This document shows, one piece after another, positions 26,700 to 35,066 of a stretch of 64,000 nucleotides of DNA. Origin of the DNA: Methylosinus sp. Ce-a6 (GTDB lineage: Bacteria; Pseudomonadota; Alphaproteobacteria; Rhizobiales; Beijerinckiaceae). Both the position numbers and the translations under genes were made by a program. Where the stretch lies: NCBI RefSeq assembly GCF_009811655.1, contig NZ_BGJX01000016.1, positions 30,477 through 94,476 of the forward strand. The letters run 5' to 3'. The notes under the pieces are model-generated. The model had not been told where the DNA came from and did no database searches. It worked only from the letters and a program-made list of their open reading frames with translations. Numbering within the stretch: position 1 is the first letter of the stretch; each line of letters opens with the position of its first letter.

Positions 26700-27182
26700 A
26701 TGATGGCCACGATCTTTGATGTATGTGACTACATTATCCTAATGCTCGACGAGGCACGGACCCCGCTGAACTCGTTGAAGCTGCATAAGCTCATGTACTA
26801 CTGCCAAGCTTGGAGTTTGGCTTTCGGCCGAGGGCGGCTGTTCAATGAGGGTTTTCAGGCTTGGGTTCACGGTCCGGTGGTGCGTCCTGTTTATGACAGG
26901 TTTATCTCTAAGAGCCTATATTCCCCCGTCACTAGGGATGACATTCGACAGGGGTTCGACCCGATGTGTATCGAAAGCTCTGACAGGGCTTTGATTGATG
27001 CAGTGTTGGAGAAATACGCGCCCCTTACCGGAGACCAGCTTGAAGAGATGACGCACCAAGAAGACCCTTGGAAGCTGGCCCGGATGGGACTGGCACCAAC
27101 CGCTCGGTCGGAGCGTGTCATCAGCGACGAATCTATGCAGAAATATTATGGCGCAAGATTATCGCAAGCTGTCTCTGGGTAG
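26700..27182 (+). CDS. Panacea (DUF4065/GepA-type) domain protein, probable antitoxin
   Basis: A 160-residue protein starting at one of two adjacent ATGs (26700, 26703) with GGAGGGG just upstream. The Panacea signature is the N-terminal VCDYIILMLDEA, then LNSLKLHKLMYYCQAWSLAF and FQAWVHGPVVRPVYDRF. Panacea proteins neutralise many unrelated toxins, and some act as phage-triggered modules. The gene overlaps the next by 35 bases. The DNA is AT-richer than the genome and lies right beside the IS element. A longer frame upstream (from 26562) lacks a ribosome site and the family start. Confidence 0.85.
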   Translation: MMATIFDVCDYIILMLDEARTPLNSLKLHKLMYYCQAWSLAFGRGRLFNEGFQAWVHGPVVRPVYDRFISKSLYSPVTRDDIRQGFDPMCIESSDRALIDAVLEKYAPLTGDQLEEMTHQEDPWKLARMGLAPTARSERVISDESMQKYYGARLSQAVSG

Positions 27183-27894
27183 AATCCCAAGCCCGTCAAA
27201 GCAGCCAGCAATAGGTAATGTCCCTCCGCCCAAGCGGTGGGTGTTCTCATTGCAGTATTGGAGGCAGATAGACTATTTTGGAGTAGGCAATTGCGAGCGA
27301 TCTTGGTTTGTTTCTATGCTGCAGCGATTGTCAGATATTTCGAAAATTAATTTATCCGATTTTTTTGACGATTACAGGCAGCAAGATTGGTTTCGCTATC
27401 ATCCTATAGATTGGGCGGCACACAAAATTCCTATCAAAATTGAAGACCTGGACTGGCTCGGCGAGCAGCGTCACGCCGAAGATTTTGAGATGGTCCAATT
27501 CCAGATTTCCAAAGGGACAGGAAGAATTATAGGGTTCTTTGATCCGCAGCGAATCTTTAATATAGTTCTATTTGATCCGTCCCACAATCTTCAGCCTTCG
27601 AAAACGTTTGATTACCGTGTGCAAGCTACTCACATCGCAGAATGCCAACTCTCAAAAACGATAGTCCGGATTCAAAATGCTATCGTAGCAAACGAGTATG
27701 TCAATAAAGATATAAAGGCGCAAATACTTCGAGATATTCAGGAGCAGTATTCAGATATTACGGGTGGGTGTATCATGATTGACGTGTCAGATCAGTGCCT
27801 AGACAAGATTTTTGCCCTTGTCTCGTCCGGCGTGCTGATCAGAATGGGCGATGTGATCGAGCTTGCGATCGATGACTTAATGAAACGGGCATAA
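27148..27894 (+). CDS. Probable toxin partner of the Panacea protein
   Basis: A 248-residue protein starting inside the end of the Panacea gene in another frame. It has WVFSLQYWRQIDYFGVGNC, then SWFVSMLQRL, the RYHPIDW motif and a beta-strand-like FQISKGTGRIIGFFD followed by FNIVLFDPSHNLQPS. Proteins with this combination of motifs recur, as far as I can recall, as partners of antitoxin-like genes, but no enzymatic class is known to me. Toxin role is inferred from position and from the Panacea family rule that the partner gene overlaps. Base composition is low-GC. Confidence 0.6.
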   Translation: MAQDYRKLSLGRIPSPSKQPAIGNVPPPKRWVFSLQYWRQIDYFGVGNCERSWFVSMLQRLSDISKINLSDFFDDYRQQDWFRYHPIDWAAHKIPIKIEDLDWLGEQRHAEDFEMVQFQISKGTGRIIGFFDPQRIFNIVLFDPSHNLQPSKTFDYRVQATHIAECQLSKTIVRIQNAIVANEYVNKDIKAQILRDIQEQYSDITGGCIMIDVSDQCLDKIFALVSSGVLIRMGDVIELAIDDLMKRA

Positions 27895-27967
27895 CGAAGG
27901 AACTCAAAGACACGGCGACGACATTTCAAAACCGATACGCTACGCGCTTGTCGGAGGTGACGCCTTT

Positions 27968-28333
27968 TCACCCGTTCTTCGGCCTCTCATAGCGGTCTAT
28001 GCCCTGCTCGGGCTCGCGCGGGCGCGGGTCGAGGCTGCGGATATAGGCGACGATATCGTCGATCTCGCGCCGCGACAGATGCATGTCCGGCATTTTCGGA
28101 TGCGGATCGACGAGGAAATTGGCCAGCGCCTTGGCGTCCGTGCGGCGCTGCGCGACGTCGGCGAAAGAGGGCGCGTCCGCCAGGGCGGATGTCTGGGCGC
28201 TCGTCACCACATGGCAGGCCGCGCACCAGCGCTCGGCGATCCGCTTGCCATGGGCGGCGTCGCCGGCGGCGGCCGGAGCGCAGAGGGCCGCGAGCAGGGT
28301 CAGCGACAAAGTGAGGCGGCGCGGAAGATTCAT
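27968..28333 (-). CDS. Periplasmic c-type cytochrome
   Basis: A 121-residue exported protein with a signal peptide of about 23 residues (ending APAAAG), a single haem motif WCAACH (Cys37, Cys40, His41), and a distal methionine in HPKMPDMHLS. This is a class I small cytochrome c, presumably an electron carrier in the periplasm. GAGGAG is close before the ATG at 28333. It stands next to the Panacea pair but is genome-like in composition. Neighbours give no hint of its redox partner. Confidence 0.9.
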   Translation of the reverse strand: MNLPRRLTLSLTLLAALCAPAAAGDAAHGKRIAERWCAACHVVTSAQTSALADAPSFADVAQRRTDAKALANFLVDPHPKMPDMHLSRREIDDIVAYIRSLDPRPREPEQGIDRYERPKNG

Positions 28334-28496
28334 GCGAGGCTCCTCGTCGGCTTTTTCAGCGAAGGCGGCCGCGCGATGCGCCCGATTCGCAGGAGAGACA
28401 TGAGACCACAAATCCGTCCCGCCGAGAATCGCGGGCCGCGCCGCTGCGCCGCGACGAGACAGCGCAGGCGGCGGCCCGCGATCGACCAGAAGCGTA

Positions 28497-29417
28497 TCAG
28501 GCGGCGGCGCTGTCGGTGAGCCGCGGCGCGAAGGGCGTCGAGGCGGCGGCGAGGCCCGTCGCTTCGCGTATCGCCTGCACGGGCGTGCGCGAGAAGGATT
28601 CGACGCAGAGCGCGATCTTGGACGTCGAGGCGCCGTCGAGCAGGCTGGCGAGGCCGGCGCGATCGAGCGGCGCCTCGTCCCAATAGGCGACGGCGAGGCT
28701 CTGCGGGACGATCTCATGCGCCGCCATGAGGCGCGGCGTATGGCGCACGAATTGGCCGTAGAGCAGATATTCCGAAAAGGCGCGCGTGCGGCACAGCGCC
28801 AGGAACCAGTCGACGCCGGTCGCATCCTCGATCGCGCGCGTCATGGCGCGCACGGCGTCCTTGTCCCAGACGATGAGATTGCCGATGTAGTCGTCGGCCG
28901 GGAAGGCGCTCGGCGGCAGGCCCAGCAGGCGGTCGCCGCTGGCGATCCATTTGGCGTGCAGCGGCGCGTCCGCGCCGATCGCCCCGCGCGCGACATAGAG
29001 CGGCGAGCGCGCGCCGCCGGCATAGGCGCCGATGTCGAAGCCGCGGATGATCACATTGTCTGAATCGACGATGCAGAATCGCTGCTCCGGCAATTGCAGC
29101 ACGGCGGCGATTTTCAGCATCTGCTGAATGTGCCAGCCATGCACCGGCCGCGACCGGAACGACCACCACACGCGCCGTCCGTTGCGCAGCAGGAAGCGCG
29201 GCGCCGGCCGCAGCCAACGCGGCAGGAAGCGCGAGCAGGGCAGGATGACGCGGCGCGGGCCGGCATATTGCGCGAACAGCTCCATATCGTCGTCATTGAC
29301 GATGACGTAATGCCGCTCATAGCCGGTGAGGCGGCGATCGACGCTCTCGCAGAGCAGCGCGAAGCGCTCGCGATCGGCGCGATGCGTGGGGGTGATGAGC
29401 GCGATCGGACGTTCCAT
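28497..29417 (-). CDS. DUF6492 family protein, glycosyltransferase-like
   Basis: A 306-residue protein with IALITPTHRADRERFALLCE at the N-terminus, a nucleotide-sugar-like FCIVDSDNVIIRGFD (DxD type) near the middle, and WIASGDRLLGLPPSAFPADD. The layout is like a GT-A fold and DUF6492 proteins are usually found in polysaccharide clusters, as here. Start at 29417 is supported by GGGGAA upstream. It is followed by no partner but lies next to an O-antigen ligase and glycosyltransferases, so a role in surface polysaccharide is likely. Confidence 0.75.
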   Translation of the reverse strand: MERPIALITPTHRADRERFALLCESVDRRLTGYERHYVIVNDDDMELFAQYAGPRRVILPCSRFLPRWLRPAPRFLLRNGRRVWWSFRSRPVHGWHIQQMLKIAAVLQLPEQRFCIVDSDNVIIRGFDIGAYAGGARSPLYVARGAIGADAPLHAKWIASGDRLLGLPPSAFPADDYIGNLIVWDKDAVRAMTRAIEDATGVDWFLALCRTRAFSEYLLYGQFVRHTPRLMAAHEIVPQSLAVAYWDEAPLDRAGLASLLDGASTSKIALCVESFSRTPVQAIREATGLAAASTPFAPRLTDSAAA

Positions 29418-29510
29418 GGGCGTTCCCCGATGAGGTTGAAGCCGGCCGCCGCCGTGCCAGATTGGGACATTTCCCGGTTTGCTTCCTACAGGTCGCAAAG
29501 CCGGGGCCGG

Positions 29511-30800
29511 TCAGGCGCGAATCCGGAACTCGGCGAGAAAGCGAATGCCGAAAATGGCGAAGAGCAGCGCGACCCAGCTCGGATTGGCGCGATCGAACAG
29601 AAAGCTCTCGAGCGAGTTGAGATAGAGGCTGAACATCCAAATCTGCAGGAAAAGCAATGCGACCGCCGGCTCGTCGCCGCGCGCGCAGACGCGCCGCACA
29701 TCGCGCGCCGGCTGCACGATCAGCGCCGCGACGGCGATGGCGAGGCCCGGCAGGCCCATCGCCAGCACCGTGTCGAGATAGCCGTTATGCGCATGGGCGG
29801 CGCTGCCGGCCCAGATCGTCGTGTCCTCGCCGCCGAAGCGCAGCGCCGCCGTGTTCCAGAATGCGCCGAGGCCGTGACCGAAGATCGGCGTTTCGCCGGC
29901 CTTTGGAATCGCGAAGGTCCAGATGTCGGTGCGGCCGGTGAAGGACGTGTCGAGCGGCAGAGCGGCGGAGATCGCCGCGATCTGCGGAAACAGAATCGAG
30001 CCGAGGCCGAAGAAGTTCAGCAGCGCCAGCGGCGAGAAGACGATGATCGACCACAAGACGATGTTGCGCGTGCGCGCGGCGACAAACGAGAGAATGATCG
30101 TCGCAAGGCAGATCGCCGTCGAGCTCTTGCCGCCCGAGCACAGCACGAAGACGAGCGATAGGACGAAGATCGCCCATCCCTCGATCGTGCGCCCGGCGCG
30201 CAGCACGAAAATGCCGATGAAGGTCAAGACGGAGAAGATCGCGCTGGCGATATTCTTATGGCCGAATATGCCGCGCCAGTCGCCGGCGAGCTGCGGCTCG
30301 CCGATGTCGGTCGCCTGATGAATCGTGTAATGCGGCGCGAAGACGAGGCCGAGATAGGAGAGCAGGACGATGAGGAGCGCGACGACGCTCAACAGTCGCG
30401 CGAGATCGTCGCGGCCGCGCGGCAGCAGGAAGAGCGACAGGCTGCAGGTCGAAACGAAGCCGAAGATCAACACGCGTTTCAGCGAGTTGGAAAATTCCTG
30501 CGAGGTGAGGAGGGTGACGCCGATCCACCCTAAGAGCATGAGATTGATGGGCGTCGCGATAGCGGCGAGCGCCTGCCGGTCGCTCCGCCAGACATGGAAG
30601 GCCGAGGCCGCCGCCATGAGCGCGAAAGCGGCGTAGATCTGAACGTCGCGTCCTTCGGCGAGCTCGAGCAGATCTGTCGAGCCGAGATCGGCGAATGGCG
30701 AGAAGGAGACCCAGGCGACGAGGAGAATGGCGCAGAACAAAATCCCGCGTCCGTCGAGCTCCGTCCGATCGCCCGAATTCGTCTCGGCGGCGTCGCTCAT
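29511..30800 (-). CDS. O-antigen ligase family membrane protein (Wzy/WaaL-like)
   Basis: A 429-residue inner-membrane protein with about 11-12 hydrophobic segments. A large periplasmic loop region contains GDWRGIFGHKNIASAIF and TPIFGHGLGAFW, then HAHNGYLDTVLAMG, the family's usual order. It either polymerises repeat units or ligates a glycan. The ATG overlaps the stop of the GT2 gene upstream (ATGA at 30797-30800). Operon order is hydrolase, GT2, ligase. Confidence 0.88.
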   Translation of the reverse strand: MSDAAETNSGDRTELDGRGILFCAILLVAWVSFSPFADLGSTDLLELAEGRDVQIYAAFALMAAASAFHVWRSDRQALAAIATPINLMLLGWIGVTLLTSQEFSNSLKRVLIFGFVSTCSLSLFLLPRGRDDLARLLSVVALLIVLLSYLGLVFAPHYTIHQATDIGEPQLAGDWRGIFGHKNIASAIFSVLTFIGIFVLRAGRTIEGWAIFVLSLVFVLCSGGKSSTAICLATIILSFVAARTRNIVLWSIIVFSPLALLNFFGLGSILFPQIAAISAALPLDTSFTGRTDIWTFAIPKAGETPIFGHGLGAFWNTAALRFGGEDTTIWAGSAAHAHNGYLDTVLAMGLPGLAIAVAALIVQPARDVRRVCARGDEPAVALLFLQIWMFSLYLNSLESFLFDRANPSWVALLFAIFGIRFLAEFRIRA

Positions 30801-31780
30801 GAGGAATAGCGATAGGGTTGCGGCATCAGCCCGACGGAGGCGAGCAGCCGTCCGACGGCTATGCCGATCGGATGGGTGGCGGCGAGCGGATGCTTGGACT
30901 CGCGCAACATGCGCCAGGCGCGCTGCAGCGAGATCGGCCCCAGCGCGATATTCTTGGCGAGGAGCAGGAGGCGCTCCCACAGGCTGCGCGCGGCCAGCCG
31001 GTCGATGCTGTAATTGATCGCGCCGGTGGCGAGGCTGCGGCGAAGCACCCAGCCGAGCGCGAGCCGGCCCGGCGTCACCTGCTCGTAGATCTGCGCCTCC
31101 TGGCGCCAGTAGAAGGTGAAGCCGGCGCGACGGCAGCGCGTGAAGAATTCCGTGTCGCCGCCGCCGAGAAAATTGAATCTCGGGTCGAGCGAGGGCTGCG
31201 CGAGCCCCTCGAAGACGCGGCGCGACAGCAGGCAATTGCCGGTGCCGTAGATGATCGACACGGGTCCTGTCTCGCCGAAGGCGGGCCAGAACACCGGATG
31301 GTCGCGATAGGCGGCGCAGGCCTGCTCCGGGAAGATCGGCGTCACCGGCCCGCCGACGATATCGGCGCCCTGCGCGCGCGCGCAGGCGACCATTTCGTCG
31401 AGCCATTGCGGCTCGGCGCGCTCGTCGTCGTCGATCATCAGAAAGAAATCGGCCGAGGGGTAACGCTCGCGCGCGACGCGAAAGGCCGCGTTGATCGCAT
31501 GGACATTGCCCTGACGCGGCTCCACCGTCGCCAGGCCGGAGAGGCGGCCGGCGTCGAAGAAGGATCGCGCCACGTCGAGGCCGACCGGCGCGGCGGCGTC
31601 ATTGTCGACGACGACGACGGCGAAGGCGACCTTGGTCGCCTGCGCCTCGATCGAGGCCAGCGTCGTCGCGAGCATCTCGGGGCGACGGAAGGTCGGAATG
31701 CAGACGACTGCTTCGACGCGAGACGCGTCGACGGCGGGCGTCGCGGCGGGTTCGGGGAGAGGTCGCGAAGGTTTCGTCAT
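30797..31780 (-). CDS. Glycosyltransferase family 2
   Basis: A 327-residue GT-A enzyme with VVCIPTFRRPEMLATTLASI at about 25-44, the metal-binding FLMIDDDERAEP (DDD type), and the acceptor-side LGGGDTEFFTRCRRAGF. It adds a sugar to a lipid-linked or growing chain at the cytosolic face. It is overlapped by its neighbours on both sides, so it is translationally coupled to the hydrolase gene before it and the ligase gene after it. Confidence 0.9.
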   Translation of the reverse strand: MTKPSRPLPEPAATPAVDASRVEAVVCIPTFRRPEMLATTLASIEAQATKVAFAVVVVDNDAAAPVGLDVARSFFDAGRLSGLATVEPRQGNVHAINAAFRVARERYPSADFFLMIDDDERAEPQWLDEMVACARAQGADIVGGPVTPIFPEQACAAYRDHPVFWPAFGETGPVSIIYGTGNCLLSRRVFEGLAQPSLDPRFNFLGGGDTEFFTRCRRAGFTFYWRQEAQIYEQVTPGRLALGWVLRRSLATGAINYSIDRLAARSLWERLLLLAKNIALGPISLQRAWRMLRESKHPLAATHPIGIAVGRLLASVGLMPQPYRYSS

Positions 31781-33585
31781 TCCATGTTCGCCATCAAGCT
31801 GAAGGCGCCGAGCGCCGCCATGGTCGAAGCCCCGACGAGCGATCGCGGGTCATCCGGTTTGGAGCCCGCGCCGCTGTCGGTCGCTCGGAGAAAAAAACTC
31901 ATCTTCTCCAGCAGCGCCTCGCGCGAGAGCGCCGAGGAGAGCGCGTGATCGGCGCCTTCGATGACATCGATCTCGATATTGGGCAGCTTCCTCAAGAAAC
32001 GGGCGTCTGGCCCGAAGCAGATGTCGAGAACCTCTCGGCCGGCGTCATGATCGCCGTGCAGCATGAGGATGCGAACGCCGCGCGCCGCCAGCCTCGAGAA
32101 ATTGGTCCTCGCCTCGCGCGCGTCGCCATGCGCGAAGCCGAGGCTTCGAGCGAGCGCGCCGGCGAAAGCCGAGGCCTTGCGGCGAAGAAGCGCCGAGCCG
32201 ATGTCGAAGAGCTTGCCGAAAGAGACTTCGCCATTGACGACGCGGCGCCATGCGCGGGCGCTCATCGCCTTGGCGACATAAGTATGCGTCGCCGCAAAGC
32301 CCATTTCGAGCAGCTTCTCCCGATCCTCGCCGTCGACGCGGCGGAAGATCTGGAGATTGCCGAGCGCCAGAGACTTCACGCGCGCATCGGCGAGCGCCGC
32401 ATAGAGCGCGAGCGCCGCGCCGCTGCAGACGCCGAAGACGGTCACATCGGCGAGGCCGCGCGTCTCGAGGAAATCCAGCGCCGCCGAGACGTCCGCGGCG
32501 CGCTCCGACTGGTAGAGCGCGGCGCGCGGGCCGCCCATGACGACGGCGGAATCGCCGACGCCGAGCGTGTCCATGCGCAGTGACGCGATTCCCTGACGCG
32601 CCAGGGAGCGGGCGAAATCGACAGTGGAGCGGCCGCAGCCGATATGGTGATTGGCGCCGGTGTCGAGCATCAGCACCGTCATCTTCGGCTCGCCGCGCGG
32701 AAGGCACAGCACGCCGGCGAGGCGCCGCTGCTCGCCGAACAGAACCGCGCGCTCGATGAAATGCTCCGTGGCGAGCGCGCCCTCGGGCGGCCGCGACGTC
32801 AGCGCGCGCCCGGCGCCCTCGCTGGCGAAAGCGACGACGGCGTCGAGATCGGCGAGCGGCGGAGGCGGCGGCGCGGGCGCCGGCGTCAGCGCGCGATAGT
32901 CGAGAAGCTCGCGCGTCTCGACGCTCGCGCCGAGCGATTCGAGCCTCTGCACGAAATCGGGCGGCGGCTTTGCCGCGGGATCGTGCAAAAGCAGCACGCG
33001 CTCGGCCGGCGCGGCGGGAAGGCGCGTCAGCTCGATGCGCTTGATGGCGGCGGCCATGGATCGCGTGATGGCGAATCCTTCGAGACGGATGTCGTCGCCG
33101 GTGGTCGCGGCGGCGCCGTTCGTCTCCGGCGTCGCGCCGCTCGCGGCGAGCACGCGCGCCATCACCTTGAGCTCGCGCAGATAGGCGGAGCCCTTCACCA
33201 CCGGCGCGATCTGGACGAGACGCTCGACGCCGCCGACCTCGGCGGCGAGGGCCGCGCCGAGACGCAGGCCGACGAGCGTCACCTCGCGCACGCCGATCGC
33301 CTCGCGCATCCAGCGCACGGCCGTGCGGATCTGCTCGCGCCAGGCTTCGACGATATCGGCGTCGACGCTATCGGAATCGGCGGGATCGTCGAGCGAATCG
33401 CCCTCGCCGGGATAGTCGAAGCGCAGCGTCGGCAGGCCGGCGGCGGCGAGGCGATCGGCGAGGACACGCCAGGACTGATGCGCGCAGAGGCCTTCATAGC
33501 CGATCGAGGCGCACATCACGACGCCCCGGTCGCCGTCGGCGTGATGAAACCAGCCGAAGCTTCGATCGATCGAGACGGACGTCAT
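31777..33585 (-). CDS. Fused double alpha/beta-hydrolase of exosortase-A-system type
   Basis: About 602 residues, made of two hydrolase domains in one chain. The first has GEGDSLDDPADSD and the nucleophile-elbow position reading GLRLGA. The second (from about residue 280) has LRMDTLGVGDS and the elbow GVCSGAALAL, with a late HGDHDAG and GADHALSS for Asp and His. Similar proteins occur as two separate hydrolase genes in exosortase-associated polysaccharide clusters. Start at 33585 is chosen for AAGGAAAAG directly upstream; a longer start at 33672 is possible. Neither elbow shows the usual serine, so activity may be by Cys in the second domain or lost in the first. Confidence 0.72.
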   Translation of the reverse strand: MTSVSIDRSFGWFHHADGDRGVVMCASIGYEGLCAHQSWRVLADRLAAAGLPTLRFDYPGEGDSLDDPADSDSVDADIVEAWREQIRTAVRWMREAIGVREVTLVGLRLGAALAAEVGGVERLVQIAPVVKGSAYLRELKVMARVLAASGATPETNGAAATTGDDIRLEGFAITRSMAAAIKRIELTRLPAAPAERVLLLHDPAAKPPPDFVQRLESLGASVETRELLDYRALTPAPAPPPPPLADLDAVVAFASEGAGRALTSRPPEGALATEHFIERAVLFGEQRRLAGVLCLPRGEPKMTVLMLDTGANHHIGCGRSTVDFARSLARQGIASLRMDTLGVGDSAVVMGGPRAALYQSERAADVSAALDFLETRGLADVTVFGVCSGAALALYAALADARVKSLALGNLQIFRRVDGEDREKLLEMGFAATHTYVAKAMSARAWRRVVNGEVSFGKLFDIGSALLRRKASAFAGALARSLGFAHGDAREARTNFSRLAARGVRILMLHGDHDAGREVLDICFGPDARFLRKLPNIEIDVIEGADHALSSALSREALLEKMSFFLRATDSGAGSKPDDPRSLVGASTMAALGAFSLMANME

Positions 33586-33889
33586 CTTTTCCTTACTTTC
33601 GCCGACGGCGGACGCGGCGTCTCGAAACGCATCGCTCTGCAATGTCCGGTAGAGTTGAAGCTCGCTTCCCATGTCAGATACGGCTTTCTATTTCTTTTAC
33701 GAGAGAGGCGTAATTTTGTGTCGCAATTCGAAGCAGAATTTCTGCTTGGCCACTCGACAAGAATGTTTCGTGCCAGCCCTCGCGACGCCGCGCGCTGGCA
33801 TGAAATTCGAGCGAGTCTGGCCGAGAAAGGGCCTGTTGTTTCGTAATGGAACAGGCTGCGCCGACGAATTCGCCAGCAAAGGGAAAGCA
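33586..33889. other. Divergent intergenic region of the polysaccharide cluster
   Basis: About 300 bases between the divergent hydrolase and GT4 genes, AT-richer than the genes, and open in several frames without good starts. It should contain the promoters for both arms of the cluster. No repeat or motif is recognised with confidence. Confidence 0.4.
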
Positions 33890-35005
33890 ATGAGCGAGAC
33901 GAACTTCGGCATTGTGACGAGCGGAAGCGTCGGCTGGAAGACTGTGCGGAAGAGATGGGAAGAAGATCTCGCCGATCTGCGGCCGACGATTCATCATATC
34001 GAGGATCATGCGCGGGCTCTGGCGGGCGTGACCGAGCGTTACGGCGCAAAGAGCGTCGGCCATGCGGTCGCCGGACGGCTCGCCGCAAGCGCCGCGCTCG
34101 CGGCCGGCGCCAAGGTCGTGCTGCTCACGACGCTGCAGAATTCGCCGCTCCTTCCTCTGCGCGAGGACGTGACCTATCTCGTCTACGGCGATTGCACGAC
34201 CTCGCAGCTCGCCGAGCTCTATGGCGGCAAGAAGGTCGGCCTTCCGGGCGCGCTCCTTTCGCGGCGCCTGCGTCGCCTCGCCGCGCATGGATGCACGTTC
34301 TTGTGCATGTCGAAATGGTATGCGGACGCGCTGCGCGACGAGTTCGGCGTCGCGGAGGATCGCGTCGTCGCGCTGCCTTTCTATGTCGATACCGACAAAT
34401 GGCGCCCGCTCGCGTCGAAGCCGGCGACGGGACGGCCGCAGGCGCTGTTCGTCGGCGGCGATCTCGCGCGCAAAGGCGGGGATATCGTCTATGCGCTCGC
34501 GCGCGCGGAGCGCTTTCGCAATGTCGATTTCCACATCGTCTCGCCCGACGCGACGCCGGCGCCGGACAATGTGCATGCGTATCGGAACTTTTCGGCGGAT
34601 TCGCCGGATCTCGCGCGCCTCGCCGCGCAATGCGACATATTCCTGCTGCCGACGCGCGCCGACACATCGTCGAATGCGGCGATGGAGGCGGCGGCCTGCG
34701 GGCTTCCGGCCATCATCACGCGCCGCGGCGGTACCGGCGAGATCGTGCTCGACGGCGTCACCGGCGCCGTTCTGCCGGAGCCGACGCTCGCGTCCTTCGC
34801 CGAGCGCCTCTCGGCCTATCTCGCCGATCCGGAGCTTCTGGCGCGTCACGGCCGCAATGCGCGAGAGCATGTCGAACGCAATTTCTCCCGCACGGCGCAT
34901 ATGAAGATCCTGCGCTCGGCGATCGACGACGCTTTCGCGATGCTGCGGCGTCGAAGCGGCGCGACGACCGATATCGACGGCGCGTCCGCTCATTTAATGG
35001 GGTGA
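33890..35005 (+). CDS. Glycosyltransferase family 4
   Basis: A 371-residue GT-B enzyme. The donor domain shows ALFVGGDLARKGGDIVYALA, then DIFLLPTRADTSSNAAMEAAACGLPAII, here quoted in parts: LPTRADTSSNAAMEAAACG carries the conserved glutamate, and RRGGTGEIVLDGVTG follows. Start at 33890 (MSETNFG) has GGGAAAG upstream; a longer frame to 33671 exists but runs over the promoter region. It begins the rightward arm of the polysaccharide cluster, followed by the flippase. Confidence 0.88.
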   Translation: MSETNFGIVTSGSVGWKTVRKRWEEDLADLRPTIHHIEDHARALAGVTERYGAKSVGHAVAGRLAASAALAAGAKVVLLTTLQNSPLLPLREDVTYLVYGDCTTSQLAELYGGKKVGLPGALLSRRLRRLAAHGCTFLCMSKWYADALRDEFGVAEDRVVALPFYVDTDKWRPLASKPATGRPQALFVGGDLARKGGDIVYALARAERFRNVDFHIVSPDATPAPDNVHAYRNFSADSPDLARLAAQCDIFLLPTRADTSSNAAMEAAACGLPAIITRRGGTGEIVLDGVTGAVLPEPTLASFAERLSAYLADPELLARHGRNAREHVERNFSRTAHMKILRSAIDDAFAMLRRRSGATTDIDGASAHLMG

Positions 35006-35066
35006 ATGGGCGCGTTTTCTCCTCGCGCCACGACGCCCTCTTCCTCGGCTGCTCGGAAAATCGCAG

